A stretch of DNA of 5,012 nt from Bifidobacterium breve (GCA_943325655.2 CALPQG020000232.1:1-5012), one strand, 5' to 3'. Positions 1 to 5,012 are shown, numbered from the stretch's first letter. Made by a program: numbers and translations. Notes: generated by a model from the sequence alone, not told the origin.

Positions 1-12
1 CCGAACACGCGA

Positions 13-26
13 TCCGCCGCGGCGGA
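13..26. repeat. 14-bp perfect GC palindrome at the window edge
   Basis: TCCGCCGCGGCGGA is identical to its own reverse complement. It sits in the first 33 bases, of which 25 are G or C, while everything after base 34 is strongly AT-rich. Read in frame from base 1, these bases encode PNTRSAAAETP and then TAA at 34-36, so the stretch could be the last codons of an upstream gene cut by the window. It could equally be the end of a GC-rich intergenic or mobile repeat. The palindrome itself is certain; its role is unknown. Confidence 0.5.
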
Positions 27-70
27 AACGCCCTAATATTTATTTCATAACACATTGTAAATAAGCTCTT

Positions 71-116
71 ATTGAAAATTTATATCTTTATAAAAATCAC
101 CTAAAAAATTTTCAAT
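71..116. repeat. 11-bp perfect inverted repeat
   Basis: ATTGAAAATTT at 71-81 is the exact reverse complement of AAATTTTCAAT at 106-116, leaving a 24-nt loop. The arms are nearly all A and T, so an RNA stem would be weak, and no clear T run follows. It may be the remains of a terminator for an upstream gene or simply a product of the low-complexity base composition. Confidence 0.35.
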
Positions 117-174
117 TTAATTTAAAAAAATCCTCCTAATCCTAAATAAAATTTACTGAATTATAAAATTAAAG

Positions 175-208
175 TTGACACAAACGGTCTATATTAAAAA
201 TGTATTTG
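175..208 (+). promoter_or_regulatory. candidate promoter upstream of sdhC
   Basis: TTGACA at 175-180 is followed after 20 bp by TGTATTTG at 201-208. The Bacteroidota housekeeping promoter consists of a TTG/TTTG box near -33 and TAnnTTTG near -7. The downstream box here matches that element at every fixed position but one (G instead of A at 202), and the distance between the boxes fits the known range. This is the best promoter match in the leader. It lies about 210 bp from the sdhC start, and a weak terminator-like hairpin lies in between, so it may instead drive a short leader RNA. There is no experimental support. Confidence 0.35.
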
Positions 209-242
209 GTATTAAGTATTATTGTATTCTAAATAAAGTATT
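202..242 (+). repeat. five GTATT units with near-7-nt spacing
   Basis: The pentamer GTATT begins at 202, 209, 216, 224 and 238, giving spacings of 7, 7, 8 and 14 nt. The first copy overlaps the candidate -7 box. Such an array could be a degenerate tandem repeat or a set of protein-binding half-sites. In sequence this rich in T and A, chance is also possible. Two further copies, at 355 and 392, fall outside the regular array. Confidence 0.35.
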
Positions 243-247
243 TTTAC

Positions 248-277
248 CCTAAAATTTCATCAGTTTTTAGGTTTTTT
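248..277 (+). terminator. weak terminator-like hairpin in the sdh leader
   Basis: CCTAAAA at 248-254 pairs with TTTTAGG at 265-271 across a 10-nt loop, and six T follow directly at 272-277. The geometry is that of an intrinsic terminator, but the stem is only 7 bp and holds two G-C pairs, so it would be inefficient. It might terminate an upstream transcript or act as an attenuator between the candidate promoter at 175-208 and sdhC. Either role is inference. Confidence 0.35.
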
Positions 278-421
278 AAGAAGTCAACTATCTCTAAATT
301 AGGCATACAATTTAGATACATTTTAAATAGCAGAATATACTTCCCATATAAATTGTATTATTTTGATTGTCCTACTAAATTGCAGGGATTTGTATTTATA
401 TAAAACTTAAAAAACAAAAGA

Positions 422-1108
422 ATGAGTTGGTTAACCACTACTTTCAGTTCATCTTTGGGCAAAAAGCTTATCATGGCGCTCACGGGGTTGTTCTTGTGTA
501 CTTTCTTAGTAGTACATCTTATCGGTAACTTACAGTTACTCAAAGCCGACGGAGGAGCATCATTTAACTTATACGCTAAGTTCATGACTTCTAATCCGTT
601 AATTAAAACAACTTCTTATTTGTTGTATTTGAGTATTCTTGGCCACGCTTTCTGGGGATTGTCGTTGGTGTTTAAGAACAAAAAAGCAAGACCCGTTGGT
701 TACCATGCTTCTAACAATTCCAGCACTTGGAATTCACGCAACATGGGTCTCTTGGGAACCATTGTTTTAGCCTTTATCATTGGGCACATGGCGCAATTTT
801 GGTGGAAATACCACAATCCAGGAAGTAGCTATCCATTAGTCACAATTGAAGGAGAACAATATTATGACTTGTATATTATGGTAATTCATGCTTTTAAAGA
901 AGCTTGGATGGTTGGTTTGTATGTAATTGCTATGGCAGCAATCGCTTTTCACTTGCACCACGGATTTCAAAGTGCTTTCCAAACCTTGGGTATAAATCAC
1001 GCAAAATACACCCCTACCATTAAAGTGCTAGGAGCTGTTTTCGCTTATGTAACTTCAGCTGCATTTGCATTTATTCCTGTATATATTTTCCTTTTTGTGA
1101 AAGGATAA
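422..1108 (+). CDS. sdhC: succinate dehydrogenase/fumarate reductase cytochrome b subunit (b558 family)
   Basis: This 228-residue inner-membrane protein anchors complex II and moves electrons between the SdhB iron-sulfur chain and the quinone pool, which is menaquinone in most Bacteroidota. Five hydrophobic segments can be seen, at about residues 15-39, 64-85, 108-128, 153-178 and 202-225. This matches the single-subunit, two-heme type that needs no SdhD. Probable axial heme ligands are His32 (VVHLIGNL), His75 (LGHAFWGL), His122 (IIGHMAQFW) and one of the histidines at 177, 179 or 180 (FHLHHGF), with 177 the best fit to the Bacillus subtilis pattern. The opening MSWLTTTFSSSLGKK is usual for the family and supports the start at 422. 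An A-rich stretch without a Shine-Dalgarno sequence precedes it, as is normal in this phylum. sdhA begins 38 bp downstream, so the genes are presumably cotranscribed. Whether the complex runs as dehydrogenase or fumarate reductase cannot be read from this subunit. Confidence 0.95.
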   Translation: MSWLTTTFSSSLGKKLIMALTGLFLCTFLVVHLIGNLQLLKADGGASFNLYAKFMTSNPLIKTTSYLLYLSILGHAFWGLSLVFKNKKARPVGYHASNNSSTWNSRNMGLLGTIVLAFIIGHMAQFWWKYHNPGSSYPLVTIEGEQYYDLYIMVIHAFKEAWMVGLYVIAMAAIAFHLHHGFQSAFQTLGINHAKYTPTIKVLGAVFAYVTSAAFAFIPVYIFLFVKG

Positions 1109-1146
1109 TTGAAAAAGAATCTTGACTTTATTTAAAAAATAACAAT

Positions 1147-3060
1147 ATGACATTAGATTCCAAAATTCCTGCTGGTCCGCTAGCTGATAAATGGAAAAAC
1201 CATAAATTCAACCTTAAAATTGTAAACCCTGCCAATAAGCGTAAATACGATATTATTGTAGTAGGTACAGGTTTAGCGGGTGGTGCAGCTGCTGCATCTT
1301 TGGGTGAACTTGGTTACAATGTAAAAGCTTTTTGTTTTCAGGATAGTCCTCGTCGTGCGCATTCTATTGCCGCTCAAGGAGGTATCAATGCGGCAAAAAA
1401 TTATCAAAATGATGGTGACTCTGTTTACCGTTTATTTTATGACACCATCAAAGGTGGAGATTACCGTGCACGTGAAGCAAATGTTCACCGTTTAGCGGAA
1501 GTTTCTGTAAACATCATTGACCAATGCGTGGCACAAGGTGTTCCTTTTGCTCGTGAATATGGTGGTTTATTGGACAACCGTTCATTTGGTGGTTCTCAGG
1601 TATCCCGTACTTTTTATGCCCGTGGGCAAACGGGACAACAATTACTTTTAGGCGCATACTCTGCCTTGAACCGTCAAATTGGTTTGGGTAAAGTGCAAAT
1701 GTTTCCTCGTACCGAAATGCTTGATGTTGTTTTAGTAGACGGCCATGCGAAAGGTATTGTGACAAGAAACCTAGTCACTGGCGCCATCGAATCTCACTCG
1801 GGTCATGCGGTATTGCTTTGTACTGGTGGTTATGGTAACGTTTTCTATTTATCAACCAATGCACAAGGTTCTAATGTAACTGCGGCTTGGAGAGCACACA
1901 AAAGAGGTGCTTTGTTTGCTAACCCTTGCTTTACACAAATTCACCCTACTTGTATTCCTGTTTCTGGCGATCATCAGTCTAAATTGACGTTGATGTCTGA
2001 ATCATTAAGAAATGATGGTAGGGTTTGGGTACCTAAAGCACCAGGTGACAAACGCAAACCAGAAGCAATACCTGAAGATGAAAGAGATTATTTCTTAGAA
2101 AGAAAATATCCTTCTTTCGGTAACTTGGTACCTCGTGATGTGGCCTCAAGAAATGCCAAAGAAATGTGTGATTCCAATAAAGGCGTTGGCGCAAGTGGAT
2201 TAGCGGTATATTTAGATTTTGCTGATTCTATCAAAAGGTTGAGCGAAAAAACGGTTGCTGCGAAATACGGAAACTTGTTTGACATGTACCAACAAATTAC
2301 GGGTGAAAATCCTTATAAATCTCCGATGAGAATTTACCCTGCGGTACACTATACCATGGGTGGTCTTTGGGTAGATTATAACTTACAAACTACCATTCCT
2401 GGCTTGTACGCTTTAGGAGAAGCTAACTTCTCTGACCATGGCGCAAACAGGTTAGGTGCTTCTGCTTTGATGCAAGGTTTGGCTGATGGCTATTTTGTAA
2501 TTCCTTCTACTGTGGGCGATTATTTAGCGACCATTGGTCCTAAACCAGTAGATAAAAACCATCCTGCCTTCCAACAAACGGTGGATGAAGTGAAAGCTAA
2601 AGTCAAACAACTGCTTGCCATCAACGGCAACAAAACAGTGACTGAATACCATAGAGAATTGGGTAAAATCATGTGGGATTATTGTGGAATGACACGTAAT
2701 GAAGCAGGTTTAACCAAAGCTAAAGCCTTAATCAAAGCATTGAAAGCTGATTTCTGGCAAAATGTGAAAGTAGTTGGTGAAAACGAAGAACTTAACGCCA
2801 ACCTTGAAAGGGCTGGTCGTGTAGCTGACTTTATTGAACTTGGTGAATTGATGGTGGATGATGCCTTGGACAGGAAAGAATCTTGTGGTGGTCACTTCCG
2901 TGAAGAAAGCCAAACAGTAGAAAACGAGGCAAAACGCGACGATGCCAACTATTTCTATGTAGCGGCTTGGGAATACAAAGGTGAAAACCAAGAAGAAGAA
3001 GTGCATAAAGATGCTTTACAATACGAATTTGTAAAACCTTCTGAACGTAGCTATAAATAG
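1147..3060 (+). CDS. sdhA: succinate dehydrogenase/fumarate reductase flavoprotein subunit
   Basis: This 637-residue catalytic subunit faces the cytoplasm and interconverts succinate and fumarate on covalently bound FAD, linking the citric acid cycle to the respiratory chain. The dinucleotide-binding loop GTGLAGG lies at residues 40-46 (pattern GxGxxG). His72 in AHSIAAQGGINAA is the expected site of covalent FAD attachment. Active-site residues recognised by comparison with the Escherichia coli enzyme are His266 (QIHPTCI), Arg330 (VPRDVASR, the proton-shuttle arginine), His401 (HYTMGG) and Arg435 (NRLGASAL). The capping domain lies roughly at residues 260-390 and the C-terminal helical domain follows from about 470. 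It is longer than the 588-residue E. coli SdhA, as is usual for the Bacteroidota type, whose N-terminus resembles the MTLDSKIPAGPL seen here. The gene is uninterrupted with no missing key residue. It lies 38 bp after sdhC and 128 bp before sdhB. Confidence 0.98.
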   Translation: MTLDSKIPAGPLADKWKNHKFNLKIVNPANKRKYDIIVVGTGLAGGAAAASLGELGYNVKAFCFQDSPRRAHSIAAQGGINAAKNYQNDGDSVYRLFYDTIKGGDYRAREANVHRLAEVSVNIIDQCVAQGVPFAREYGGLLDNRSFGGSQVSRTFYARGQTGQQLLLGAYSALNRQIGLGKVQMFPRTEMLDVVLVDGHAKGIVTRNLVTGAIESHSGHAVLLCTGGYGNVFYLSTNAQGSNVTAAWRAHKRGALFANPCFTQIHPTCIPVSGDHQSKLTLMSESLRNDGRVWVPKAPGDKRKPEAIPEDERDYFLERKYPSFGNLVPRDVASRNAKEMCDSNKGVGASGLAVYLDFADSIKRLSEKTVAAKYGNLFDMYQQITGENPYKSPMRIYPAVHYTMGGLWVDYNLQTTIPGLYALGEANFSDHGANRLGASALMQGLADGYFVIPSTVGDYLATIGPKPVDKNHPAFQQTVDEVKAKVKQLLAINGNKTVTEYHRELGKIMWDYCGMTRNEAGLTKAKALIKALKADFWQNVKVVGENEELNANLERAGRVADFIELGELMVDDALDRKESCGGHFREESQTVENEAKRDDANYFYVAAWEYKGENQEEEVHKDALQYEFVKPSERSYK

Positions 3061-3188
3061 TGTTATCACATTTATAATTTCTTTAAAGAAAATTATTCAT
3101 AAGACCAATATTGAATCAGGCTTATACCAAGGAAACCCTAAACGTAACCTACAAAAGCTTTATTCTTAACTCATAAAAGCCTCATAAC
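3061..3188. other. sdhA-sdhB spacer with a 14-bp palindrome
   Basis: This spacer is longer than the sdhC-sdhA gap. It carries TTTCTTTAAAGAAA at 3078-3091, which equals its own reverse complement and is flanked by ATAA and ATTAT, so the symmetry continues imperfectly. No T run follows, so it is not a normal intrinsic terminator. I found no TAnnTTTG promoter element here, which favours sdhB being read through from sdhA. The palindrome could be a processing site, a weak pause site or an operator. Confidence 0.4.
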
Positions 3189-3950
3189 ATGGGAAACATG
3201 AATTTGAAATTAAAGGTTTGGCGTCAAAAAAACAACCAAGCTGCAGGTAAAATAGTGGACTACAACGCAGAAGGCATTTCTCCAGACATGTCGTTCTTGG
3301 AAATGCTTGATGTAGTAAACGAAGGTATTATCAAAAAAGGAGATTCACCAATTGCTTTTGACCACGATTGTCGTGAAGGGATTTGTGGGATGTGTTCTTT
3401 ACACATCAACGGCAAACCTCATGGCCCTGGAAAAGGCGTTACGACTTGTCAATTGCACATGCGTAGCTTTAAAGATGGTGACACTATCGTCATTGAACCT
3501 TGGAGAGCGTCTGCCTTCCCTGTCATCAAAGATTTAGTAGTTAACCGTTCGGCATTTGACAGGATCATGCACAAAGGTGGTTTCGTTTCTGTAAACACAG
3601 GTAGTGCACCTGACGCTAACGTGATTCCTATTCCAAAAGTAATTGCTGACGAAGCCTTTGAAGCAGCAGCTTGTATTGGATGTGGTGCTTGTGTAGCGGC
3701 TTGTAAAAATGCTTCTGCCATGTTGTTTGTTTCTGCTAAAATTTCTCAATTGGCATTGTTGCCACAAGGGCAAGCAGAACGTCAAGCTCGTGTTGAAAAC
3801 ATGGTAGCACAAATGGATGAGGAAGGTTTTGGATCATGTACCAACACTGGAGCCTGCGAAGCAGAATGTCCAAAAGAGATTTCATTGACGCATATTGCGC
3901 GCATGAACAGAGAATATTTTGGCGCTAAATTGAATTCGAAAAATGTATAA
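3189..3950 (+). CDS. sdhB: succinate dehydrogenase/fumarate reductase iron-sulfur subunit
   Basis: This 253-residue cytoplasmic subunit wires electrons from the FAD of SdhA to the hemes and quinone site of SdhC. The N-terminal plant-ferredoxin-like domain carries the [2Fe-2S] ligands Cys61, Cys66 and Cys69 (DCREGICGMC) and Cys87 (TTCQ). The C-terminal bacterial-ferredoxin-like domain carries CIGCGACVAAC, where Cys162, Cys165 and Cys168 plus Cys227 (ECPKE) should bind the [4Fe-4S] cluster. Cys172, Cys217 and Cys223 should bind the [3Fe-4S] cluster. The assignment follows the spacing known from E. coli and Wolinella enzymes. Every ligand is present and the length is normal. The first ATG (3189) gives MGNMNLKLKVWRQK; a second in-frame ATG at 3198 gives MNLKLKVWRQK, which looks closer to typical relatives, so the true start may be nine bases later. 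It is the last gene of the operon, with the terminator starting 14 bp after its stop codon. Confidence 0.97.
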   Translation: MGNMNLKLKVWRQKNNQAAGKIVDYNAEGISPDMSFLEMLDVVNEGIIKKGDSPIAFDHDCREGICGMCSLHINGKPHGPGKGVTTCQLHMRSFKDGDTIVIEPWRASAFPVIKDLVVNRSAFDRIMHKGGFVSVNTGSAPDANVIPIPKVIADEAFEAAACIGCGACVAACKNASAMLFVSAKISQLALLPQGQAERQARVENMVAQMDEEGFGSCTNTGACEAECPKEISLTHIARMNREYFGAKLNSKNV

Positions 3951-3964
3951 AAATTTTTAACAGG

Positions 3965-4010
3965 GACATACAAAAAGCCACTCCATACCGAGTGGCTTTT
4001 TTGGTATGTC
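3965..4010 (+). terminator. strong intrinsic terminator after sdhB
   Basis: AAAAAGCCACTC at 3972-3983 pairs perfectly with GAGTGGCTTTTT at 3990-4001 around the six-base loop CATACC, and the T run extends to 4002. An outer stem, GACATAC at 3965-3971 with GTATGTC at 4004-4010, is stacked on the inner one with a two-base bulge, making about 19 bp in all. Because the A tract mirrors the T tract, the element could also stop transcripts arriving from the other strand. It ends the sdhCAB transcript. Confidence 0.9.
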
Positions 4011-4130
4011 GGGTAGGGTAATTTTATAGCAAGGTGAACGTCTTTAGGGGTATGGAGAACGCGTTAGCCATTTAATGTATGAAATTGCAGTACAGTAGTC
4101 TATAGTGAAAATATTTCTTAGGTCTCTTTC

Positions 4131-4170
4131 TAAGGCCTTTGCCCTGCACATATTTTGGTTAAAGGCCTTA
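4131..4170. repeat. 10-bp perfect inverted repeat centred on GGCC
   Basis: TAAGGCCTTT at 4131-4140 is the exact reverse complement of AAAGGCCTTA at 4161-4170, with a 20-nt loop. The core AAGGCCTT is itself a palindrome, so the two copies are also direct repeats 30 bp apart. No T run follows on the plus strand. The element could be a stem-loop in RNA or a pair of binding sites. Confidence 0.5.
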
Positions 4171-4247
4171 AAATAAAAAGTAGCTCAAAAGACCCAACCC
4201 AGCACCAAACCCAGCGCTACGCGATAAAAAAGAAGAAGAAGCTGTTC

Positions 4248-4271
4248 ATTCATCATCAATTGGTGATGAAT
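4248..4271. repeat. 10-bp hairpin with AATT loop
   Basis: ATTCATCATC at 4248-4257 pairs with GGTGATGAAT at 4262-4271 around the loop AATT. Nine of the ten pairs are Watson-Crick and the innermost, C4257-G4262 side, is followed by one T-G wobble. The right arm overlaps the first of the palindromic direct repeats, so the two structures could compete. Confidence 0.45.
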
Positions 4272-4324
4272 TCATCGAAAACCTACTCGTTTTCAAAAAA
4301 TAATGATGATTTCATCGACACCTA
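4265..4324. repeat. pair of palindromic direct repeats 40 bp apart
   Basis: The first copy, at 4265-4285, begins GATGAATTCATCGA and ends ACCTA; the second, at 4305-4324, begins GATGATTTCATCGA and ends ACCTA. The first copy contains the perfect 12-bp palindrome GATGAATTCATC; the second carries the same palindrome with one mismatch. Between them GAAAAC at 4277-4282 and GTTTTC at 4289-4294 form a further 6-bp inverted repeat. The arrangement resembles paired operator sites, but with no promoter recognised nearby the role is unknown. Confidence 0.45.
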
Positions 4325-4380
4325 AAGCCCTTCGACTTGGGAGAAAGGTTTGGGAGGAGGTTTTTACATGGAATTTTTAA

Positions 4381-4420
4381 AACTTAAATGTTTTAATGCG
4401 TTTAAGTTACTTTATTTTTT
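4381..4420 (+). repeat. 8-bp AT hairpin followed by a T run
   Basis: AACTTAAA at 4381-4388 pairs with TTTAAGTT at 4401-4408 across 12 nt, and a T-rich stretch ending in six T lies at 4411-4420. The shape is terminator-like, but the stem has just one G-C pair and the T run begins a few bases late, so strong termination is unlikely. Confidence 0.25.
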
Positions 4421-4520
4421 GATTCCAAAAATTTTATTTATTTTTATGGAATATTGCAACTCAAGTACCCGAACATTACCCAGCTATTCACCGTATATTA
4501 AACAAACCATAAGCATCACC

Positions 4521-4577
4521 ATGAAAAAACAATTCTTAAAAACCGCATTTAGTACATTGATTATCAGTGCTTTATGA
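4521..4577 (+). CDS. detached signal-peptide frame of the following surface protein
   Basis: The ATG at 4521 opens an 18-residue frame, MKKQFLKTAFSTLIISAL, ended by TGA at 4575-4577. A basic start followed by a hydrophobic stretch is the n- and h-region of a Sec signal peptide, while the expected cleavage region ending in Ala-Gln is missing from this frame. That region appears one frame off just downstream (VNAQVGIG). The two pieces therefore look like one gene split by a frame change near 4572-4586. The frame stays open upstream to about 4350, but that extension has no recognisable protein character and 4521 is the natural start. The break could be a real mutation, a programmed frameshift, or a sequencing error next to the G run. 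Confidence 0.6.
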   Translation: MKKQFLKTAFSTLIISAL

Positions 4578-5012
4578 GGGGGGGGGTAAATGCCCAAGTA
4601 GGTATTGGTACCACCACTCCTAACGCCTCGGCGGTATTGGATCTAACCAGCACCACCCAAGGTTTATTACCTCCACGTATGACTGCCACGCAGCGTACCG
4701 CCATTTCTTCACCAGCAGCAGGGCTTATGGTGTATCAAAGTGATGGAACTTCCGGACTTTATTATTATACTGGTAGTGCTTGGGTGTACATTATCAATGG
4801 AACCGCAGGATCAGGTGATATGACTTTAGCTGGAGATCAGACAGTAACCGGTGCCAAGACCTTCGGAGCGGCAGGCAATGTAGGCAAACTTGTGATTGCA
4901 GGTTCAACTTCAGGAACAACAATCTTAAATGCCAATGCTACGGCAGGCACAGGAACAGTAGTGCTTCCAACCACAGGAACGCTTGCTACCTTAGCGGGAA
5001 CAGAAACATTGA
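4574..5012 (+). CDS. secreted/surface repeat protein, frameshifted from its signal peptide, 3' end outside window
   Basis: This frame runs open for 146 codons to the window edge. Its only possible ATG start overlaps the upstream stop as ATGA, giving MRGGVNAQVGIGTTTP. The AQVGIGTTTPNASAVLDL opening, followed by QGLLPPRMTATQRTAIS, LMVYQSDGTSGLYYYTGSAW and the LAGDQTVTGAKTF and LPTTGTLATLAGTETL stretches, is a recognisable Bacteroidota pattern. Such proteins are long, Thr/Gly-rich, exported, and often built of tail-fibre-like repeats with a C-terminal secretion or endosialidase-chaperone domain, which would lie beyond the window here. The precise function is unknown. Without the upstream signal peptide the product would stay in the cytoplasm, so this is either a broken gene, a gene rescued by -1 frameshifting or termination-reinitiation, or a correct gene misread at the G run. 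Base composition is richer in G and C than the intergenic DNA before it. It is not obviously part of the sdh operon, from which a strong terminator separates it. Confidence 0.65.
   Translation, partial: MRGGVNAQVGIGTTTPNASAVLDLTSTTQGLLPPRMTATQRTAISSPAAGLMVYQSDGTSGLYYYTGSAWVYIINGTAGSGDMTLAGDQTVTGAKTFGAAGNVGKLVIAGSTSGTTILNANATAGTGTVVLPTTGTLATLAGTETL
4578..4586 (+). repeat. homopolymer of nine G at the frame break
   Basis: Nine consecutive G lie directly after the TGA that ends the signal-peptide frame and directly before the GTAAATGCCCAA that encodes VNAQ. In DNA this AT-rich such a run is unusual. Runs of this kind are prone to replication slippage and to miscounting by sequencers. Confidence 0.9.

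Larger units (their letters stand above)
27..421. other. AT-rich leader of the sdh operon, no gene seen
   Basis: No credible coding frame lies in this stretch on either strand. It contains a long-range inverted repeat, one promoter candidate, five GTATT units, a weak terminator-like hairpin and an A-rich region directly before the sdhC start. If transcription starts at the candidate promoter near 175-208, the sdhC mRNA would have an untranslated leader of about 200 nt. A second element resembling the -7 box, TTATTTTG at 358-365, differs from TAnnTTTG at one position but has no TTG box at a suitable distance upstream. Confidence 0.6.
4011..4520. other. intergenic region rich in small repeats, no gene seen
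   Basis: Neither strand shows a coding frame with recognisable protein features. The stretch holds a GGCC-centred inverted repeat, an AAG/CAT low-complexity tract near 4230-4257, a hairpin, two palindromic direct repeats, a G-rich block at about 4328-4360 and an AT hairpin. The G-rich block (GCCCTTCGACTTGGGAG, then GGTTTGGGAGGAGG) resembles, from memory, the G-rich intergenic repeats scattered in Bacteroidota genomes, but this needs a genome search. No clear promoter for the gene at 4521 was found; TATTTTTTG at 4413-4421 is one base too long for TAnnTTTG. Confidence 0.5.

Noticed and set aside
358..585. Minus-strand 75-codon frame across the sdhC start
   Set aside because: It overlaps the sdhC coding start and the AT-rich leader and shows no family resemblance.
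1514..3006. Minus-strand open frames of 65-92 codons inside sdhA
   Set aside because: They lie entirely within a strongly conserved plus-strand gene and encode no recognisable protein features.
3352..3973. Other-frame and minus-strand open frames over sdhB
   Set aside because: They are by-products of the sdhB codons, with no independent start context or protein motif.
4011..4240. tRNA or other structured RNA gene in the post-operon region
   Set aside because: I could find no cloverleaf arms, no T-loop consensus (GGTTCGAATC type) and no CCA-end context.
4201..4330. CRISPR-like array from the repeated ATCATC/GATGA units
   Set aside because: Only two imperfect copies with palindromic cores are present, with no further repeat-spacer units and no cas genes.
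4350..4520. Upstream extension of the signal-peptide frame, with AGGAGG at 4355-4360 seven bases before an ATG at 4368
   Set aside because: The SD-like match falls inside a G-rich repeat-like block, Shine-Dalgarno sequences are rarely used in Bacteroidota, and the encoded residues show no protein character. The Met-Lys-Lys start at 4521 fits a signal peptide far better.
4578..4586. Simple on/off phase switching from ATG 4521 by changing the G count
   Set aside because: The TGA at 4575-4577 lies before the run in that frame, so no G-run length lets translation from 4521 pass. Only the ATG at 4574 would be switched.

Overview
The window carries a complete succinate dehydrogenase / fumarate reductase (respiratory complex II) operon in the order sdhC-sdhA-sdhB on the plus strand. 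It is followed by a strong hairpin terminator, a gene-free intergenic stretch of about 570 bp with several inverted and direct repeats, and the 5' part of a probable secreted or surface protein gene. The host is almost certainly a member of the Bacteroidota, probably flavobacterium-like. Four things point there: the single fused b558-type cytochrome subunit with no SdhD, the long (637-residue) flavoprotein with typical Bacteroidota wording, AT-rich spacers without Shine-Dalgarno sequences before the genes, and the 'AQVGIGTTTPN..AVLDL' opening of the last protein. I cannot assign genus or species.

Layout. Bases 1-421 hold no complete gene. A 33-base GC-rich tip contains a 14-bp perfect palindrome and may be the last codons of a gene lying outside the window. 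After it comes a very AT-rich leader with a long-range inverted repeat, a TTGACA-containing promoter candidate, a run of GTATT units and a weak terminator-like hairpin. sdhC (422-1108), sdhA (1147-3060) and sdhB (3189-3950) follow with spacers of 38 and 128 bp. A terminator at 3965-4010 closes the operon. Bases 4011-4520 contain no convincing gene but hold several hairpins and a pair of palindromic direct repeats. From 4521 a signal-peptide reading frame starts and stops at a TGA directly before a run of nine G. The mature-protein frame continues one frame off, from 4574 to the window edge.

How the genes work together. SdhA oxidises succinate (or reduces fumarate) at its covalently bound FAD, SdhB passes the electrons through three iron-sulfur clusters, and SdhC anchors the complex in the inner membrane and exchanges electrons with menaquinone through two hemes. 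All expected cofactor ligands and catalytic residues are present, so this is an ordinary, apparently intact core-metabolism locus. I found no evidence of a new multi-gene system. The items most worth a second look are the interrupted G9-containing surface-protein gene, the terminator with two competing pairings, the palindromic repeat pair at 4265-4324, and the repeat-rich leader of the sdh operon.
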